Shown: positions 42,810 to 52,139 of the stretch, piece after piece
Numbering within the stretch: position 1 is the first letter of the stretch
Layout: every line of letters starts with the position of its first letter
From: Nonomuraea dietziae
Lineage (GTDB): Bacteria; Actinomycetota; Actinomycetes; Streptosporangiales; Streptosporangiaceae
Direction: 5' to 3'
Assembly (NCBI RefSeq): GCF_014195505.1
Contig: NZ_JACIBV010000001.1
Location: 4,588,001 to 4,652,000 of the forward strand
Length of the DNA stretch: 64,000 bases
Notes under the pieces: generated by a model
Database searches by the model: none
The model's input: only the letters and a program-made list of their open reading frames with translations
What the model was told of the DNA's origin: nothing
Made by a program: the position numbers and the translations under genes

Positions 42810-43948
42810 GCCTCCACCCCCTGGTACACCCTCGGCACACGCGCGCCGAGCCTCGTCACGATCTCATGCGTGATGGTGCCGAGGATGTCGGCCCATTCCT
42901 GACAGGTCGGTTCGCCGTCCGTTCCAGGGCCGAACAGGACGACCTCGTCGCCGTCGGCCAGGGGGGCGCCACCCACGTCGATCATGAACTGGTCCATGCA
43001 GATCCTGCCGACGACGGGTCGGCGCGTGCCTCCGGCCATGACCTCGACCCGCCCAGTGGCGCTCCTGAGGATGCCGTCGGCGTAGCCGAGAGGGACCAGG
43101 CCGAGCGTGGTCTCCTCCGTCGTGGTGTAGAGGTGGCCGTAGGAGACCCCCACTCCCTCGGGCACCCGCTTGGCCAGCGCGACCCTGGCGGCCAGCGTCA
43201 TCGCGGGGCGCAGGCCGAAGTCGCCCTGCTCGGGGATGGGGCTCAGGCCGTACATGGCGATGCCTGGCCGTACGAGGTCGTAGTGGGTGCGCGGCAGAGT
43301 CAGGATCGCCGCGGAGTTGGCGAGGTGCCTGATCACCTGGGAGCCCGCGACTCCCGCCTGCTCGGCCAGCTTCAGCGCGCTCTCGTAGGCGTCGATCTGC
43401 AGGTCGATGGAGGTGTGCCCGGGCAGGTCCGCGCAGGCGAGATGGGACCACAGGCCGACGACCTCGACCGCGCCCTCGGCCTGCAGCCGCGCCGCCTCGC
43501 GCAGCAGCCCAGGCCATGCGGCCAGGGGCGCGCCGCCCCTGCTCATGCCCGTGTCGGCCTCGAGGTGGACCATGGCCGTCGTGCCCGTACGGCGGGCCGC
43601 GGCGGCGATCTCCACCAGCCTGCCCTCGTCGGAGGCCGACAGCTCGATGTCCGCCTCGAGCGCCTCGTCGAGCGGCTCGCCCGGCGTCAGGATCCACGAC
43701 AGGATCGGGACGGTCACGCCCGCCGCCCGCAGCGCCAGCCCTTCCCTGATGTAGGCGGTGCCGAGCCTGCTCGCCCCGCCCTGCACGACCGCCATGGAGG
43801 TGGCGACCAGGCCGTGTCCGTAGGCGTCGGCCTTGACCGCGCCCATCAGCTCGGCGCCGTCCGCCCATTCCTTGAGCAGCCTGACGTTGTGCCTGATGGC
43901 GGTCAGGTCGACCCGCGCCTGCGCGGGCGTCGCCTCACGGAAGCTCAT
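42806..43948 (-). CDS. alr: Alanine racemase
   Basis: A 380-residue PLP enzyme that makes D-alanine for peptidoglycan. The PLP lysine is Lys39 in AVKADAYGHG, the second-base Tyr is in GVSYGHLYTTTE, and RPGIAMYGLSP and GRICMDQFMIDV are family motifs. ATG 43948 gives the usual start. It is first in the coupled alr-hydrolase-tsaE unit and lies 12 bp after the nnr stop. Confidence 0.96.
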   Translation of the reverse strand: MSFREATPAQARVDLTAIRHNVRLLKEWADGAELMGAVKADAYGHGLVATSMAVVQGGASRLGTAYIREGLALRAAGVTVPILSWILTPGEPLDEALEADIELSASDEGRLVEIAAAARRTGTTAMVHLEADTGMSRGGAPLAAWPGLLREAARLQAEGAVEVVGLWSHLACADLPGHTSIDLQIDAYESALKLAEQAGVAGSQVIRHLANSAAILTLPRTHYDLVRPGIAMYGLSPIPEQGDFGLRPAMTLAARVALAKRVPEGVGVSYGHLYTTTEETTLGLVPLGYADGILRSATGRVEVMAGGTRRPVVGRICMDQFMIDVGGAPLADGDEVVLFGPGTDGEPTCQEWADILGTITHEIVTRLGARVPRVYQGVEA

Positions 43949-43960
43949 GTTTCCAGTTTG

Positions 43961-45424
43961 TCAGCTCCGCCGACCGCCTGAGCGTGATTCGCCTCTCAGT
44001 GACCGCATCGCGAGGGGGATCGCGGCCGCGACGTCGGCGGCGGTCAGCGGCGCGCCGTCGGCCGCCATGCGGCCCGCCAGTCCGTGCAGGAAGGCGGCGC
44101 AGGCCCCGGCGTCACAGGCGCCGAGCCCTCCCGCCAGCAGCGTTCCTCCCACGCCCGACAGCACGTCGCCCGTGCCGCCCGTGGCCAGCCACGGGGTGCC
44201 CGTCGGGTTGACCCTGACCGGCCTGTCCTGCTCGGCGACCACCGTCGTCGACCCCTTGAGCAGCACCGTCACGCCCAGCTCCGCCACGGCCCTGCGGGCG
44301 TGCTCGAGCCGCGCCCCCGCCACCCTGTCGGCGGGCACCCCGAGCAGCCGCGACAGCTCGCCCGCGTGCGGGGTGATCAGCACCGGCGCGGTACGGCGCA
44401 GCAGCCCCTTCTCCCTCGCCACGATCGTCAGCGCGTCGGCGTCCACCAGCACGGGCACGTCGGTGGCCAGCACCCTGGCGACCAGCTCGTGCGCCCAGTC
44501 GTCGGTGCCGAGCCCCGGACCGACCACCCACGCCTGGACCCGTCCGACGCTCTCGAGCGAGGGGGTCTCCAGCTGCGTGATCACCGCCTCGGGCCAGCTG
44601 GCCCGCACCTGGTGCACGGGCGGCGCCGTACCCACGTAGCGGACCATCCCCGCGCCCGCCCGCAGCGCTCCGCCGACCGCGAGGACGGCCGCGCCGGTGT
44701 AGCGGTCGCTGCCCGCCGCGACGCCGACCACGCCCCTGCGGTACTTGTCCGACTCCGCGCCTGGCCGCGGCAGCAGGTCGTCGACGTCCTCGGCGGTCAT
44801 CGCCGCCACGTCGGGGTCGGGCAGGTGGGGGCCGAGGCCGATGTCGACGAGTTCGAGCGCGCCGACGTACGAGGCGCCTGGATCGACGAGCAGGCCGGTC
44901 TTGACCGCGCCCATCGTCACCGTCAGATGGGCCCGCACGGCCGTCCCCGCGACGCGGCCCGTGCTCGCGTCCACGCCGCTGGGCACGTCCACCGCGACGA
45001 CCAGCGCCTGCGCGGCGTTCGCCCTGTTCGCCAGCGACGCGTACGGCTCCCGTAGCGCCCCCGTGGCGCCGATGCCCACCAGCCCGTCGACGATGAGGTC
45101 GGCCTCGCCCATGTCCTCGGCGACGCGCCCTCCCGCCCGCAGGAAGGCCGCCAGGCCCTCCTCGTGCGTCTTGGAGCCCGCGAGCAGCGCCTCGACGCGC
45201 GCGCCCCTCCTTGCCAGCCATGCGCCCGCGTGGAGGGCGTCGCCGCCGTTGTCGCCGCTGCCGACGAGGACGAGCACGCGTGAGCCGTACACCCTGCCGA
45301 GCAGGCCCGCGCAGACGACGGCCAGGCCGGTGGCGGCGCGCTGCATGAGCGCGCCCTCGGGCAGCGTGGCCATCAGCGTCAGCTCTGCGGCCCTGATCTG
45401 GTCGGCGGTGTAGGCGGTGCGCAT
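43961..45424 (-). CDS. nnr: Bifunctional NAD(P)H-hydrate repair enzyme Nnr
   Basis: A 487-residue fusion. The N-terminal YjeF domain (about 1-210; VLVGSGDNGGDALHAGAWLA) epimerises damaged NAD(P)HX, and the C-terminal ribokinase-like domain (about 225-475; AAGSDRYTGAAVLAVGGALR, PHAGELSRLLG, ATGGTGDVLSGVGGTL) dehydrates it with ADP or ATP. The fusion is the usual bacterial form. It sits between acpS and alr, on the same strand, 9 bp after acpS. Confidence 0.95.
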   Translation of the reverse strand: MRTAYTADQIRAAELTLMATLPEGALMQRAATGLAVVCAGLLGRVYGSRVLVLVGSGDNGGDALHAGAWLARRGARVEALLAGSKTHEEGLAAFLRAGGRVAEDMGEADLIVDGLVGIGATGALREPYASLANRANAAQALVVAVDVPSGVDASTGRVAGTAVRAHLTVTMGAVKTGLLVDPGASYVGALELVDIGLGPHLPDPDVAAMTAEDVDDLLPRPGAESDKYRRGVVGVAAGSDRYTGAAVLAVGGALRAGAGMVRYVGTAPPVHQVRASWPEAVITQLETPSLESVGRVQAWVVGPGLGTDDWAHELVARVLATDVPVLVDADALTIVAREKGLLRRTAPVLITPHAGELSRLLGVPADRVAGARLEHARRAVAELGVTVLLKGSTTVVAEQDRPVRVNPTGTPWLATGGTGDVLSGVGGTLLAGGLGACDAGACAAFLHGLAGRMAADGAPLTAADVAAAIPLAMRSLRGESRSGGRRS

Positions 45425-45433
45425 GATCCGAAA

Positions 45434-45784
45434 CTAACCTTCGGCGATCACGTAGGCCAGCGCGATGCCCCCGTCGTGGCTGAGCGAGAGGTGCCAGCGC
45501 TTCACCCCGAGCCCGTAGGCCACCTCGGCGGCCTGGCCGCTGATGTGCAGCTCGGGTTTGCCGTGCTCGCCCGTGCGGACCTCGGCGTCGAGGTGGCTGA
45601 GACCGGGCGGCGCGCCGAGCGCCTTGGCGACCGCCTCCTTGGCCGCGAACCTGGCCGCGAGCGACTGGGTACCGAGCGTCCGCTCGCCCTCGGTGAACAG
45701 CCGCGAGCGGAGCCCCGGCGTGCGCTCCATGGTCGCCTCGAACCTGGCCACATCGACCACGTCCACCCCGATGCCCAGAATCAT
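45434..45784 (-). CDS. acpS: Holo-[acyl-carrier-protein] synthase
   Basis: A 116-residue phosphopantetheinyl transferase that activates acyl carrier protein. The motifs are GIGVDVVDVARFE at the N-terminus, RFAAKEAVAKALG (Mg and CoA binding) and LSLSHDGGIALAYVIAEG at the end. It leads the acpS-nnr-alr run. ATG 45784 is the natural start. Confidence 0.96.
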   Translation of the reverse strand: MILGIGVDVVDVARFEATMERTPGLRSRLFTEGERTLGTQSLAARFAAKEAVAKALGAPPGLSHLDAEVRTGEHGKPELHISGQAAEVAYGLGVKRWHLSLSHDGGIALAYVIAEG

Positions 45785-45803
45785 CCACCCAGCGTAGCCA
45801 GGG

Positions 45804-47213
45804 TTAGAAGCCGCCTCGGTGCCACGGCCCCCAGATGGCGAACGACAGGCCCTTGCCGGACTGGATGTTGACGTACAGGGTGCGCCCGCCGGGGCCGAAG
45901 GTGGAGCCCGCGAACTCCGCGCCCGAGTCGCCCGCCACCGGTTCGAGCCGCGCGAAGTCGAAGATCTCCCCCCGCCTGGTCAGCCCGCGCAGGTAGTTGC
46001 CGTCTCCGCCGTCCTCGCACAGCACCAGCGCGCCCTTCGGGCTGGTGGTGATGTTGTCGGGCAGGTCGAGCACCATCGAGCCAGGCGACTCGTAGACCAG
46101 CCGCAGCCGCTTGCTCCACGTCTCGTACGCCCACACCTGCCCGCGGCCCTTGCCGAACCCCGACGGCGGGGTGTCCCCCGTGGCCGTGGCCCCGCCCTGG
46201 GTGGAGACGAAGTAGATCACCCCGTGGTGGTGAACCGCGCCCTCCAGCCTGGAGAAGAGCGCCGCTCCCTGGTCGCGCCCCTGCTTGCCGACGGCCTGGA
46301 TGGCCACGTCGTTGGAGGGCGTGCCGGAGAAGGCGGGATCGGGGTCGTCGATGTCCACCCACGTCACGTCGTACGAGGCTCCTGCGGGCTGGCCGGCCGA
46401 CAGGTCCTTGTTCGGCGCTCCCCTGACCGCCAGCATCTGCAGCCGCCCGCCGTCGTCGATCCTGCCGCTTTTGAGCGGGTTGCTCGGCGGCAGGTACCTG
46501 TAGAAGCCCGACGCGAACGCGAAGTTGTCCTCGGTCAGGTAGATGGCCCCGCTCAGCGGGTCGAAGGCCGCCGACTCGTGCGCGAACCTGCCCGCCGACC
46601 TGATGGGACGCGCGCTCGCGGCCGCGTCGATCGGGACCTCGAAGATGTAGCCGTGCTTCTCGCGCAGCTTGGTGTTGTCCCCGCCGGAGAAGTCGTTGCC
46701 CACGTCGGGCCCGTTCACGGTCTCCTCGCACGTCACCCATGAACCCCACGGCATCGGGCCGCCCGAGCAGTTCATCTGCGTGCCGTTGAGCGAGGGGCCG
46801 CTGCGCAGCACCCGGCCGTCCCTGGTGACCTGGAGCGTCGCCGTACCGCCCCCCGCCGCGGGATCGTAGGCCGTGGAGAGGTCGCCGAACGCCCCCACGG
46901 GCCCGTTGACCTCGTGGTTGCGCACCAGGATGGTCGTCCCCCTCGGACCGCGGAAGGCGGCCATCCCGTCGTGGCGTCCCGGCGTCGGCGATCCGTCGGT
47001 GAACGCCTCTCCCGCCGGGTTGAACGAGCGGTAGCCGAACCCGTCGGGCAGGTGGAGCCTGACCTGTCCGTCCCTGAGGTCCTGCACCGGCTTGAGCGGG
47101 CCGTAGCCCGCCCCCGGTCGCGGTCCTCCGTTGACCGCGGCGCTGGCGGCCCCGGTGAACGGCCCCGCCACGCCTGCGGCAACGGCTCCTGCGAGAAAAC
47201 GGCGACGATCCAT
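45804..47213 (-). CDS. PhoX-like (DUF839) Tat-exported protein
   Basis: A 469-residue secreted protein. The N-terminus MDRRRFLAGAVAAGVAGPFT is a short twin-arginine-type signal (RRRF). The mature part follows the PhoX phosphatase-like propeller family: GTTILVRNHEVNGP, WGSWVTCEETVNG, GYIFEVPIDA, AVHHHGVIYFVSTQGG and ALVLCEDGGDGNYLRGLT, with many acidic residues suited to Ca/Fe binding. It could be an extracellular phosphatase, but DUF839 members also include proteins without shown activity. It is separate from acpS by 19 bp and reads in the same direction. Confidence 0.85.
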   Translation of the reverse strand: MDRRRFLAGAVAAGVAGPFTGAASAAVNGGPRPGAGYGPLKPVQDLRDGQVRLHLPDGFGYRSFNPAGEAFTDGSPTPGRHDGMAAFRGPRGTTILVRNHEVNGPVGAFGDLSTAYDPAAGGGTATLQVTRDGRVLRSGPSLNGTQMNCSGGPMPWGSWVTCEETVNGPDVGNDFSGGDNTKLREKHGYIFEVPIDAAASARPIRSAGRFAHESAAFDPLSGAIYLTEDNFAFASGFYRYLPPSNPLKSGRIDDGGRLQMLAVRGAPNKDLSAGQPAGASYDVTWVDIDDPDPAFSGTPSNDVAIQAVGKQGRDQGAALFSRLEGAVHHHGVIYFVSTQGGATATGDTPPSGFGKGRGQVWAYETWSKRLRLVYESPGSMVLDLPDNITTSPKGALVLCEDGGDGNYLRGLTRRGEIFDFARLEPVAGDSGAEFAGSTFGPGGRTLYVNIQSGKGLSFAIWGPWHRGGF

Positions 47214-47338
47214 CAGCCCTCCCTGGCGACGTTCACGTCACGTTAATCCCATGCCACCAAATGGCCATATGTCAGAAATCGCCAAGGCGGGAGGACCCAG
47301 AGGGCTACCCACTTCCTCGCATCGGTAATCCCATGTGT

Positions 47339-47369
47339 TTATCCACAGGCTGTGCATGACCGGGTCATG
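47339..47369 (+). promoter_or_regulatory. DnaA box and 15-bp palindrome upstream of coaA
   Basis: TTATCCACA (47339-47347) is an exact consensus DnaA box. Eight bases on, CATGACC-G-GGTCATG (47355-47369) is a perfect palindrome around one base. Both lie in the 210-bp region between the PhoX-like gene and coaA, which holds no other gene. A single box is not an origin; it may be a regulatory or titration site. Confidence 0.5.
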
Positions 47370-47423
47370 GCCGAGGGCATGCCCCGCCTCCATGCACTGT
47401 TGCGCGGTCAATAGGCTTTCAGG

Positions 47424-48341
47424 GTGAACAACGGCTACGTGGAACTGAGCAGGGAGCAGTGGAGCGAGCTCCGCAAGAACACGCCCTTGACTCTCACCGC
47501 AGACGAGCTGGAAGACCTCCGTGGCGTCGACGATCCGATCGACCTGGCCGAGGTCACCGACATCTACCTCCCGTTGACCCGGTTGCTGAACCTCCACTTC
47601 ACCGGGTCCAAGCAGCGCAGCAGCGTGCTGAGCGCCTTCCTCGGCAACGACGGGGAGCGCGTGCCGTACATCCTGGGCATCGCCGGCAGCGTCGCGGTCG
47701 GCAAGTCGACCACGGCGCGGCTGCTCAGGACCCTGTTGACCAGGTGGCCCGAGCACCCGAACGTCGCGCTGATCACCACCGACAGCTTCCTCTACCCCAA
47801 CGAGGTGCTGGAGGCCAAGGGCATCATGCACCGCAAGGGCTTCCCCGAGAGCTACGACAGGCGGGCGCTGGTGCGCTTCGTGGCCGAGGTCAAGGCGGGC
47901 GGCGCCGAGGTGCACGCGCCCGTCTACTCCCACCTGGAGTACGACATCGTCCCCGGCGCGACCCAGGTCGTGAAGAAGCCCGACATCCTCATCATCGAGG
48001 GGCTGAACGTCCTGCAGCCCGCCCCGCCCACCGCCCTCGCGGTCAACGACTACTTCGACTTCTCCATCTACGTGGACGCCAAGGTGGAGGACATCCGCAA
48101 CTGGTACGTCCACCGCTTCCACCAGCTGCGCCGTACCGCCTTCGAGGACCCCAAGTCGTACTTCAGGCACATCGCCGAGCTCTCTGAGGAGCAGGCCACC
48201 GCCTTCGCCAAGAACGTCTGGCGCGACATCAACGAGCGCAACCTCGTCGACAACATCCTGCCCACCAGGGGACGCGCCGGCCTCGTGCTGCAGAAGGGCC
48301 CCGACCACGCCATCAGGCGGGTACGGCTGCGCCGTACCTGA
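47424..48341 (+). CDS. coaA: Type I pantothenate kinase
   Basis: A 305-residue enzyme for the first step of coenzyme A synthesis. It starts with YVELSREQWSELRKNTPLTL, has Walker A GSVAVGKST (88-96), LITTDSFLYPNEVLEAKGIM, the PVYSHLEYDIVPG substrate segment and EGLNVLQ. The C-terminus FAKNVWRDINERNLVDNILP is complete. GTG 47424 is the family start. Confidence 0.97.
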   Translation: MNNGYVELSREQWSELRKNTPLTLTADELEDLRGVDDPIDLAEVTDIYLPLTRLLNLHFTGSKQRSSVLSAFLGNDGERVPYILGIAGSVAVGKSTTARLLRTLLTRWPEHPNVALITTDSFLYPNEVLEAKGIMHRKGFPESYDRRALVRFVAEVKAGGAEVHAPVYSHLEYDIVPGATQVVKKPDILIIEGLNVLQPAPPTALAVNDYFDFSIYVDAKVEDIRNWYVHRFHQLRRTAFEDPKSYFRHIAELSEEQATAFAKNVWRDINERNLVDNILPTRGRAGLVLQKGPDHAIRRVRLRRT

Positions 48342-48450
48342 CCAACTCCAGCTCCTCCGCCACGAAGGCCGCGAACCGGCCGTGGCACCCGAAATCGTCG
48401 ATATCGGCGAACCAGCACGGCTCGCCCTCCTCGTGACAGCAGATCGTCAT
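48313..48450 (-). CDS. Small Cys-rich protein candidate
   Basis: A 45-codon frame from ATG 48450 reads MTICCHEEGEPCWFADIDDF, then GCHGRFAAFVAEELELVRYG. Codon third positions are nearly all G/C on this strand, and four Cys (4, 5, 12, 22) lie near His and acidic residues, like a small metal-binding protein. It fills the gap between coaA and the DUF389 gene and overlaps the coaA 3' end by 29 bp antisense. There is no clear ribosome site. It is real only if relatives conserve it. Confidence 0.4.
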   Translation of the reverse strand: MTICCHEEGEPCWFADIDDFGCHGRFAAFVAEELELVRYGAAVPA

Positions 48451-48505
48451 GGAGGGCAGCCTGCGGGAGCCCCGTCAACGCGCGGTCACAAACGAATCGA
48501 CGACA

Positions 48506-49477
48506 ATGGGCGGCGTGCTTCATCTGCGACTCATCAGTCCCTCCGCCCGCACGGACGAAGTCGTCAGTGTCCTCGAGGACTGCACGGGCGTGACCAACAT
48601 CGCCGTCGTCGAGGGCGCGGCGCGCGAGCCACGCGGCGACCTGATCTTCTGCGACGTGGCGCGCGAGGCCGCCAACGAGGTCATCGACAAGGTCAGGTGG
48701 CTGGAGCACGAGGGCTCGATCGCGGTCGAGCACGTCGACCTGTCGATCTCGCACGCCGCCGCCGAGGCGGAGGAGCAGGCCCCCGGCGACGGCGACGACG
48801 CCGTGGTGTGGGCCGAGCTGGCCCAGCGCGTCGACGACGACCTGCGCCTCACCTGGGCCTACCTGGCCTTCATCGCCATCGCCACCCAGCTCGCCGGCAT
48901 CGGCGTCGTCACCAACTCCCTGGTGGTCATCGTGGGCGCGATGGTCCTCGGGCCCGAGTTCGGCGCGATCGCGGCCGCCTGCTTCGGCCTGCTGACCGGC
49001 CGCCTCCGTCTGGTCGGCAGGGCGCTCAGGATCCTCGCGATCGGGTTCGCCGTGGGGATCGCGATCACCTTCGCGTGCGCGCTGGTCTCCAGGGGCCTCG
49101 GCTGGATCGACCACGACTCCCTCGACATCGGCCACGAAGAGGTCCAGTTCATCGTCAAGCCCGACAGGTGGTCCTTCATCGTCGCGCTGCTCGCGGGGGC
49201 GGCCGGCGTGCTGTCCGTCACCGCGGGCAAGTCCTCCGCCCTGGTCGGCGTCTTCATCTCGGTCACCACCATCCCCGCCGCCGGATACGCCGCCGTCGCG
49301 ATGGCCCTCGGCGACTGGCCCGAGGTGGGCGGGTCGGCGCTGCAACTGTTCGTCAACATCGCGGGCATGGTCATCTCCGGCACGGCCGTGCTGTACCTCC
49401 AGCGCACGATCTGGCCCCAGGGGATGAGCCGCGGTTCGTCCGCTCGAACGAGGCCGCAGGGCGGGCTTCGCGGGTAG
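48506..49477 (+). CDS. DUF389 family integral membrane protein
   Basis: About 323 residues. The N-terminal soluble part (about 1-115; LHLRLISPSARTDEVVSVLE, GVTNIAVVEGAAREP, GDLIFCDVAREAANEVID) is a ferredoxin-like domain. About five or six membrane helices follow, including VVTNSLVVIVGAMVLGPEFG, the DUF389 hallmark, and VSVTAGKSSALVGVFISVTT. ATG 48506 or GTG 48515 is the start; neither has a ribosome site, so the mRNA may be leaderless. The transport role of the family is not known. Confidence 0.85.
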   Translation: MGGVLHLRLISPSARTDEVVSVLEDCTGVTNIAVVEGAAREPRGDLIFCDVAREAANEVIDKVRWLEHEGSIAVEHVDLSISHAAAEAEEQAPGDGDDAVVWAELAQRVDDDLRLTWAYLAFIAIATQLAGIGVVTNSLVVIVGAMVLGPEFGAIAAACFGLLTGRLRLVGRALRILAIGFAVGIAITFACALVSRGLGWIDHDSLDIGHEEVQFIVKPDRWSFIVALLAGAAGVLSVTAGKSSALVGVFISVTTIPAAGYAAVAMALGDWPEVGGSALQLFVNIAGMVISGTAVLYLQRTIWPQGMSRGSSARTRPQGGLRG

Positions 49478-49487
49478 TGTCCGGATC

Positions 49488-50381
49488 ATGCACATCCTCG
49501 CGACCGAGGGGCTGACCCAACGCTTCCCCACGGTGACCGCGCTGGACCAGCTCTCCGTCACGGTCGAAGCGGGCGTCACCGGCCTCGTGGGCGCCAACGG
49601 AGCGGGCAAGTCCACGCTGATCAAGATCCTGCTCGGCCTCCTGCCCCAGACGGCGGGCCGGGCCGAGGTGCTCGGCCTCGACGTCGTCACCCATGGCCCG
49701 CAGATCCGCGCCCTCGTCGGCTACATGCCCGAGCACGACTGCCTGCCGCCCGACGTTTCCGCGACCGAGCTGGTCGTCCACCTCGCGCAGATCTCCGGAC
49801 TGCCGCGCACCGCCGCCCGCGAGCGCGCCGCCGACGTGCTGCGCCACGTCGGCCTGTACGAGGAGCGCTACCGCGCCATCGGCGGCTACTCCACCGGCAT
49901 GAAGCAGCGCGTCAAGCTCGCGCAGGCGCTCGTCCACGACCCGCAGCTGGTCTTCCTCGACGAGCCGACCAACGGCCTCGACCCGCAGGGCCGCGACGAG
50001 ATGCTCACGCTGATCAGGCGCATCGGCACCGAGTTCGGCATCAGCGTCCTGGTCACCTCGCACCTGCTCGGTGAGCTCGAACGCGTCTGCGACCACGTCA
50101 TCGTCATCGACGGCGGCCGCCTGCTGCGCTCCAGCGCCATCACCGAGTTCACCCAGAGCACCCAGATCCTCACCGTCGAGGTCGAGGAGGGCGCCGAGCC
50201 GCTGGCGGCCAGGCTGACCGAGCTCGGGCAGTCCGTCACCGCCCACGGCCGCGGCCTGCTCGTGCAGGTCGACGGCCCCGAGACCTACGACACCATCCGC
50301 GACGCCGTGTGCGACCTGGACCTGTGCCTCATCCGCCTCGAGCAGGGCAGGCAGCGAATCGAGGACGTGTTCCGTGTCTGA
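49488..50381 (+). CDS. ABC transporter ATP-binding protein (first of two)
   Basis: A 297-residue ATPase. Walker A is GANGAGKST (35-43), the signature is YSTGMKQRVKLAQALVHDPQ, Walker B is LVFLDEPTNGLDP, and the switch His is in LVTSHLLGELE. It is of the export/permease-2 type, with a C-terminal extra domain (about 220-297). It overlaps the permease start by 8 bp and so is translated with it. Confidence 0.92.
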   Translation: MHILATEGLTQRFPTVTALDQLSVTVEAGVTGLVGANGAGKSTLIKILLGLLPQTAGRAEVLGLDVVTHGPQIRALVGYMPEHDCLPPDVSATELVVHLAQISGLPRTAARERAADVLRHVGLYEERYRAIGGYSTGMKQRVKLAQALVHDPQLVFLDEPTNGLDPQGRDEMLTLIRRIGTEFGISVLVTSHLLGELERVCDHVIVIDGGRLLRSSAITEFTQSTQILTVEVEEGAEPLAARLTELGQSVTAHGRGLLVQVDGPETYDTIRDAVCDLDLCLIRLEQGRQRIEDVFRV

Positions 50382-51228
50382 GATCTACGACATCGGCTAC
50401 CGCCACTACGAGGGACCCCGGCTCGGCCGCGCCCACGCCGTGCGCGCGCTGATCACCCAGAACCTGCGCAGCATCTTCGGCCTGGGCCGCAGGGCCCGCA
50501 GCAAGCTCATGCCGTTCCTGCTGGCCGCCTCCATGCTGCTGCTGCCCGTCGTGTCGATCGCGATGATGGCGATGCTCGGGCGCAACGACATCGGCTACAC
50601 CAACTACCCGGTCATCATGCAGGCCGTGATCGCGATCTTCCTGGCGTCGCAGTCGCCCACGATCACCGCGCCCGACCTGCGCTTCAAGGTGCTCCCGCTG
50701 TACCTGTCGCGGCCGGTCTCGACGCTCGACTACGTCGCCGCCAAGGTGGTGGCCATGGCCACCGCGCTGTTCGCGCTGGTCGCCCTGCCGCTGACGGTGA
50801 TGTACGCGGGCGAGCTGCTGGTCGACCCGCCGGGCCCTCCGCACACCAAGGAGTACGTCGCGGGGCTCGTCACCGCGCTGCTGCTGGCCCTGCTGCTGTC
50901 GACCTTCGGCCTCGCGCTGGCCTCCTTCACCCCGCGCCGCGGGCTGGGCGTCGCCTCGGTCATCGCGGTCTACCTGCTCGCCTCCGCCGTCTCGACCGTG
51001 CTGTTCGCGACCTTCGAGTCGATGGGACGCGCCGACGTGGCCCAGTGGGCGTGGCTGGTCAACCCGTTCTTCCTGGTCGACTCGGTGCAGTCGTGGCTGT
51101 TCGGCACCACCCCCGCCAACGGCTACACCTACCCGGCGGGCGTCTTCTCCGCGCTCCTGCTCGCCGCGCTGCTCGGCCTGAGCCTGACGGCGTTCATCCT
51201 CCGCTACCGGAAGGCGGCCTCCCGGTGA
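50374..51228 (+). CDS. ABC transporter permease (ABC-2 type, first of two)
   Basis: A 284-residue membrane protein with six predicted helices, for example FLLAASMLLLPVVSIAMMAM and LVTALLLALLLSTFGLALAS. The N-terminus MSEIYDIGYRHYEGPRLGRA is a motif seen in actinobacterial ABC-2 permeases of this array. GTG 50374. Its stop overlaps the GTG of the second ATPase. Confidence 0.9.
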   Translation: MSEIYDIGYRHYEGPRLGRAHAVRALITQNLRSIFGLGRRARSKLMPFLLAASMLLLPVVSIAMMAMLGRNDIGYTNYPVIMQAVIAIFLASQSPTITAPDLRFKVLPLYLSRPVSTLDYVAAKVVAMATALFALVALPLTVMYAGELLVDPPGPPHTKEYVAGLVTALLLALLLSTFGLALASFTPRRGLGVASVIAVYLLASAVSTVLFATFESMGRADVAQWAWLVNPFFLVDSVQSWLFGTTPANGYTYPAGVFSALLLAALLGLSLTAFILRYRKAASR

Positions 51229-52139
51229 AGATCGAGCTATCCCAGGTCTCACGCTGGTACGGCAACGTCGTGGCCGTCAACGACGTCTCCATGACCATCG
51301 GCCCAGGCGTCACAGGGCTGCTCGGGCCCAACGGCGCGGGCAAGTCGACGCTGCTGCACATGATGGCGGGCTTCCTGGCCGCTTCGGGCGGCACGGTCAC
51401 CCTCGACGGCACGCCGACCTGGAAGAACCACCAGATCTACCGCCACATCGGGCTGGTGCCCGAGCGCGAGGGCGTCTACGGATTCCTGACCGGCTGGCAG
51501 TTCGTGCTGTCGGCGGCCAAGCTCCACGGCCTGCCCTCGCCCGAGGACGCCGCCACCAAGGCGCTGGCCATGGTCGAGATGGAGCCCGCGCGCGACCGCC
51601 GCGTCGAGACCTACTCCAAGGGCATGAAGCAGCGCGTCAAGGTGGCCGCCGCCCTCGTCCACGACCCCCAGGTGCTCCTGCTCGACGAGCCCTTCAACGG
51701 CATGGACCCACGCCAGCGGATGCACCTCATGGACCTCATCAAGGCCATGGGCACCGCGGGCAAGACCATCCTGTTCAGCTCGCACATCCTGGAGGAGGTG
51801 GAGCGCGTCGCCCAGCACATCGAGGTCGTGGTGGCGGGACGGCACGCCGCCTCCGGCGACTTCCGCGAGATCCGCCGCCTGATGACCGACAGGCCGCACC
51901 TGTTCAGGATCCGCTCCAGCGACGACAGGAAGCTGGCCGCCGCGCTGATCGTGGACCGGTCGGCGGGCGGCGTCACCCTCACGTCGAACGGCCTGGAGGT
52001 CCAGGCGACGGAGTTCCGCCGCTTCGCCTGGCTGCTGCCGCGCGTCGCCCGTCACGAGGGCGTCCACCTGCACCAGGTCTCCCCCGCCGACGAGGACCTG
52101 GAGAGCGTCTTCGCCTACCTGATCACGAGGAGCTCGTAG
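51225..52139 (+). CDS. ABC transporter ATP-binding protein (second of two)
   Basis: A 304-residue ATPase with Walker A GPNGAGKST (34-42), signature YSKGMKQRVKVAAALVHDPQ, Walker B LLLDEPFNGMDP and switch His in FSSHILEEVE. It is clearly paralogous to the ATPase at 49488 but not close. GTG 51225 overlaps the first permease stop, and the stop shares a base with the second permease start. Confidence 0.92.
   Translation: MKIELSQVSRWYGNVVAVNDVSMTIGPGVTGLLGPNGAGKSTLLHMMAGFLAASGGTVTLDGTPTWKNHQIYRHIGLVPEREGVYGFLTGWQFVLSAAKLHGLPSPEDAATKALAMVEMEPARDRRVETYSKGMKQRVKVAAALVHDPQVLLLDEPFNGMDPRQRMHLMDLIKAMGTAGKTILFSSHILEEVERVAQHIEVVVAGRHAASGDFREIRRLMTDRPHLFRIRSSDDRKLAAALIVDRSAGGVTLTSNGLEVQATEFRRFAWLLPRVARHEGVHLHQVSPADEDLESVFAYLITRSS

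Noticed and set aside
47339..47347. Replication origin at the DnaA box
   Set aside because: Only one box, no cluster, no dnaA/dnaN nearby and no AT-rich unwinding region.
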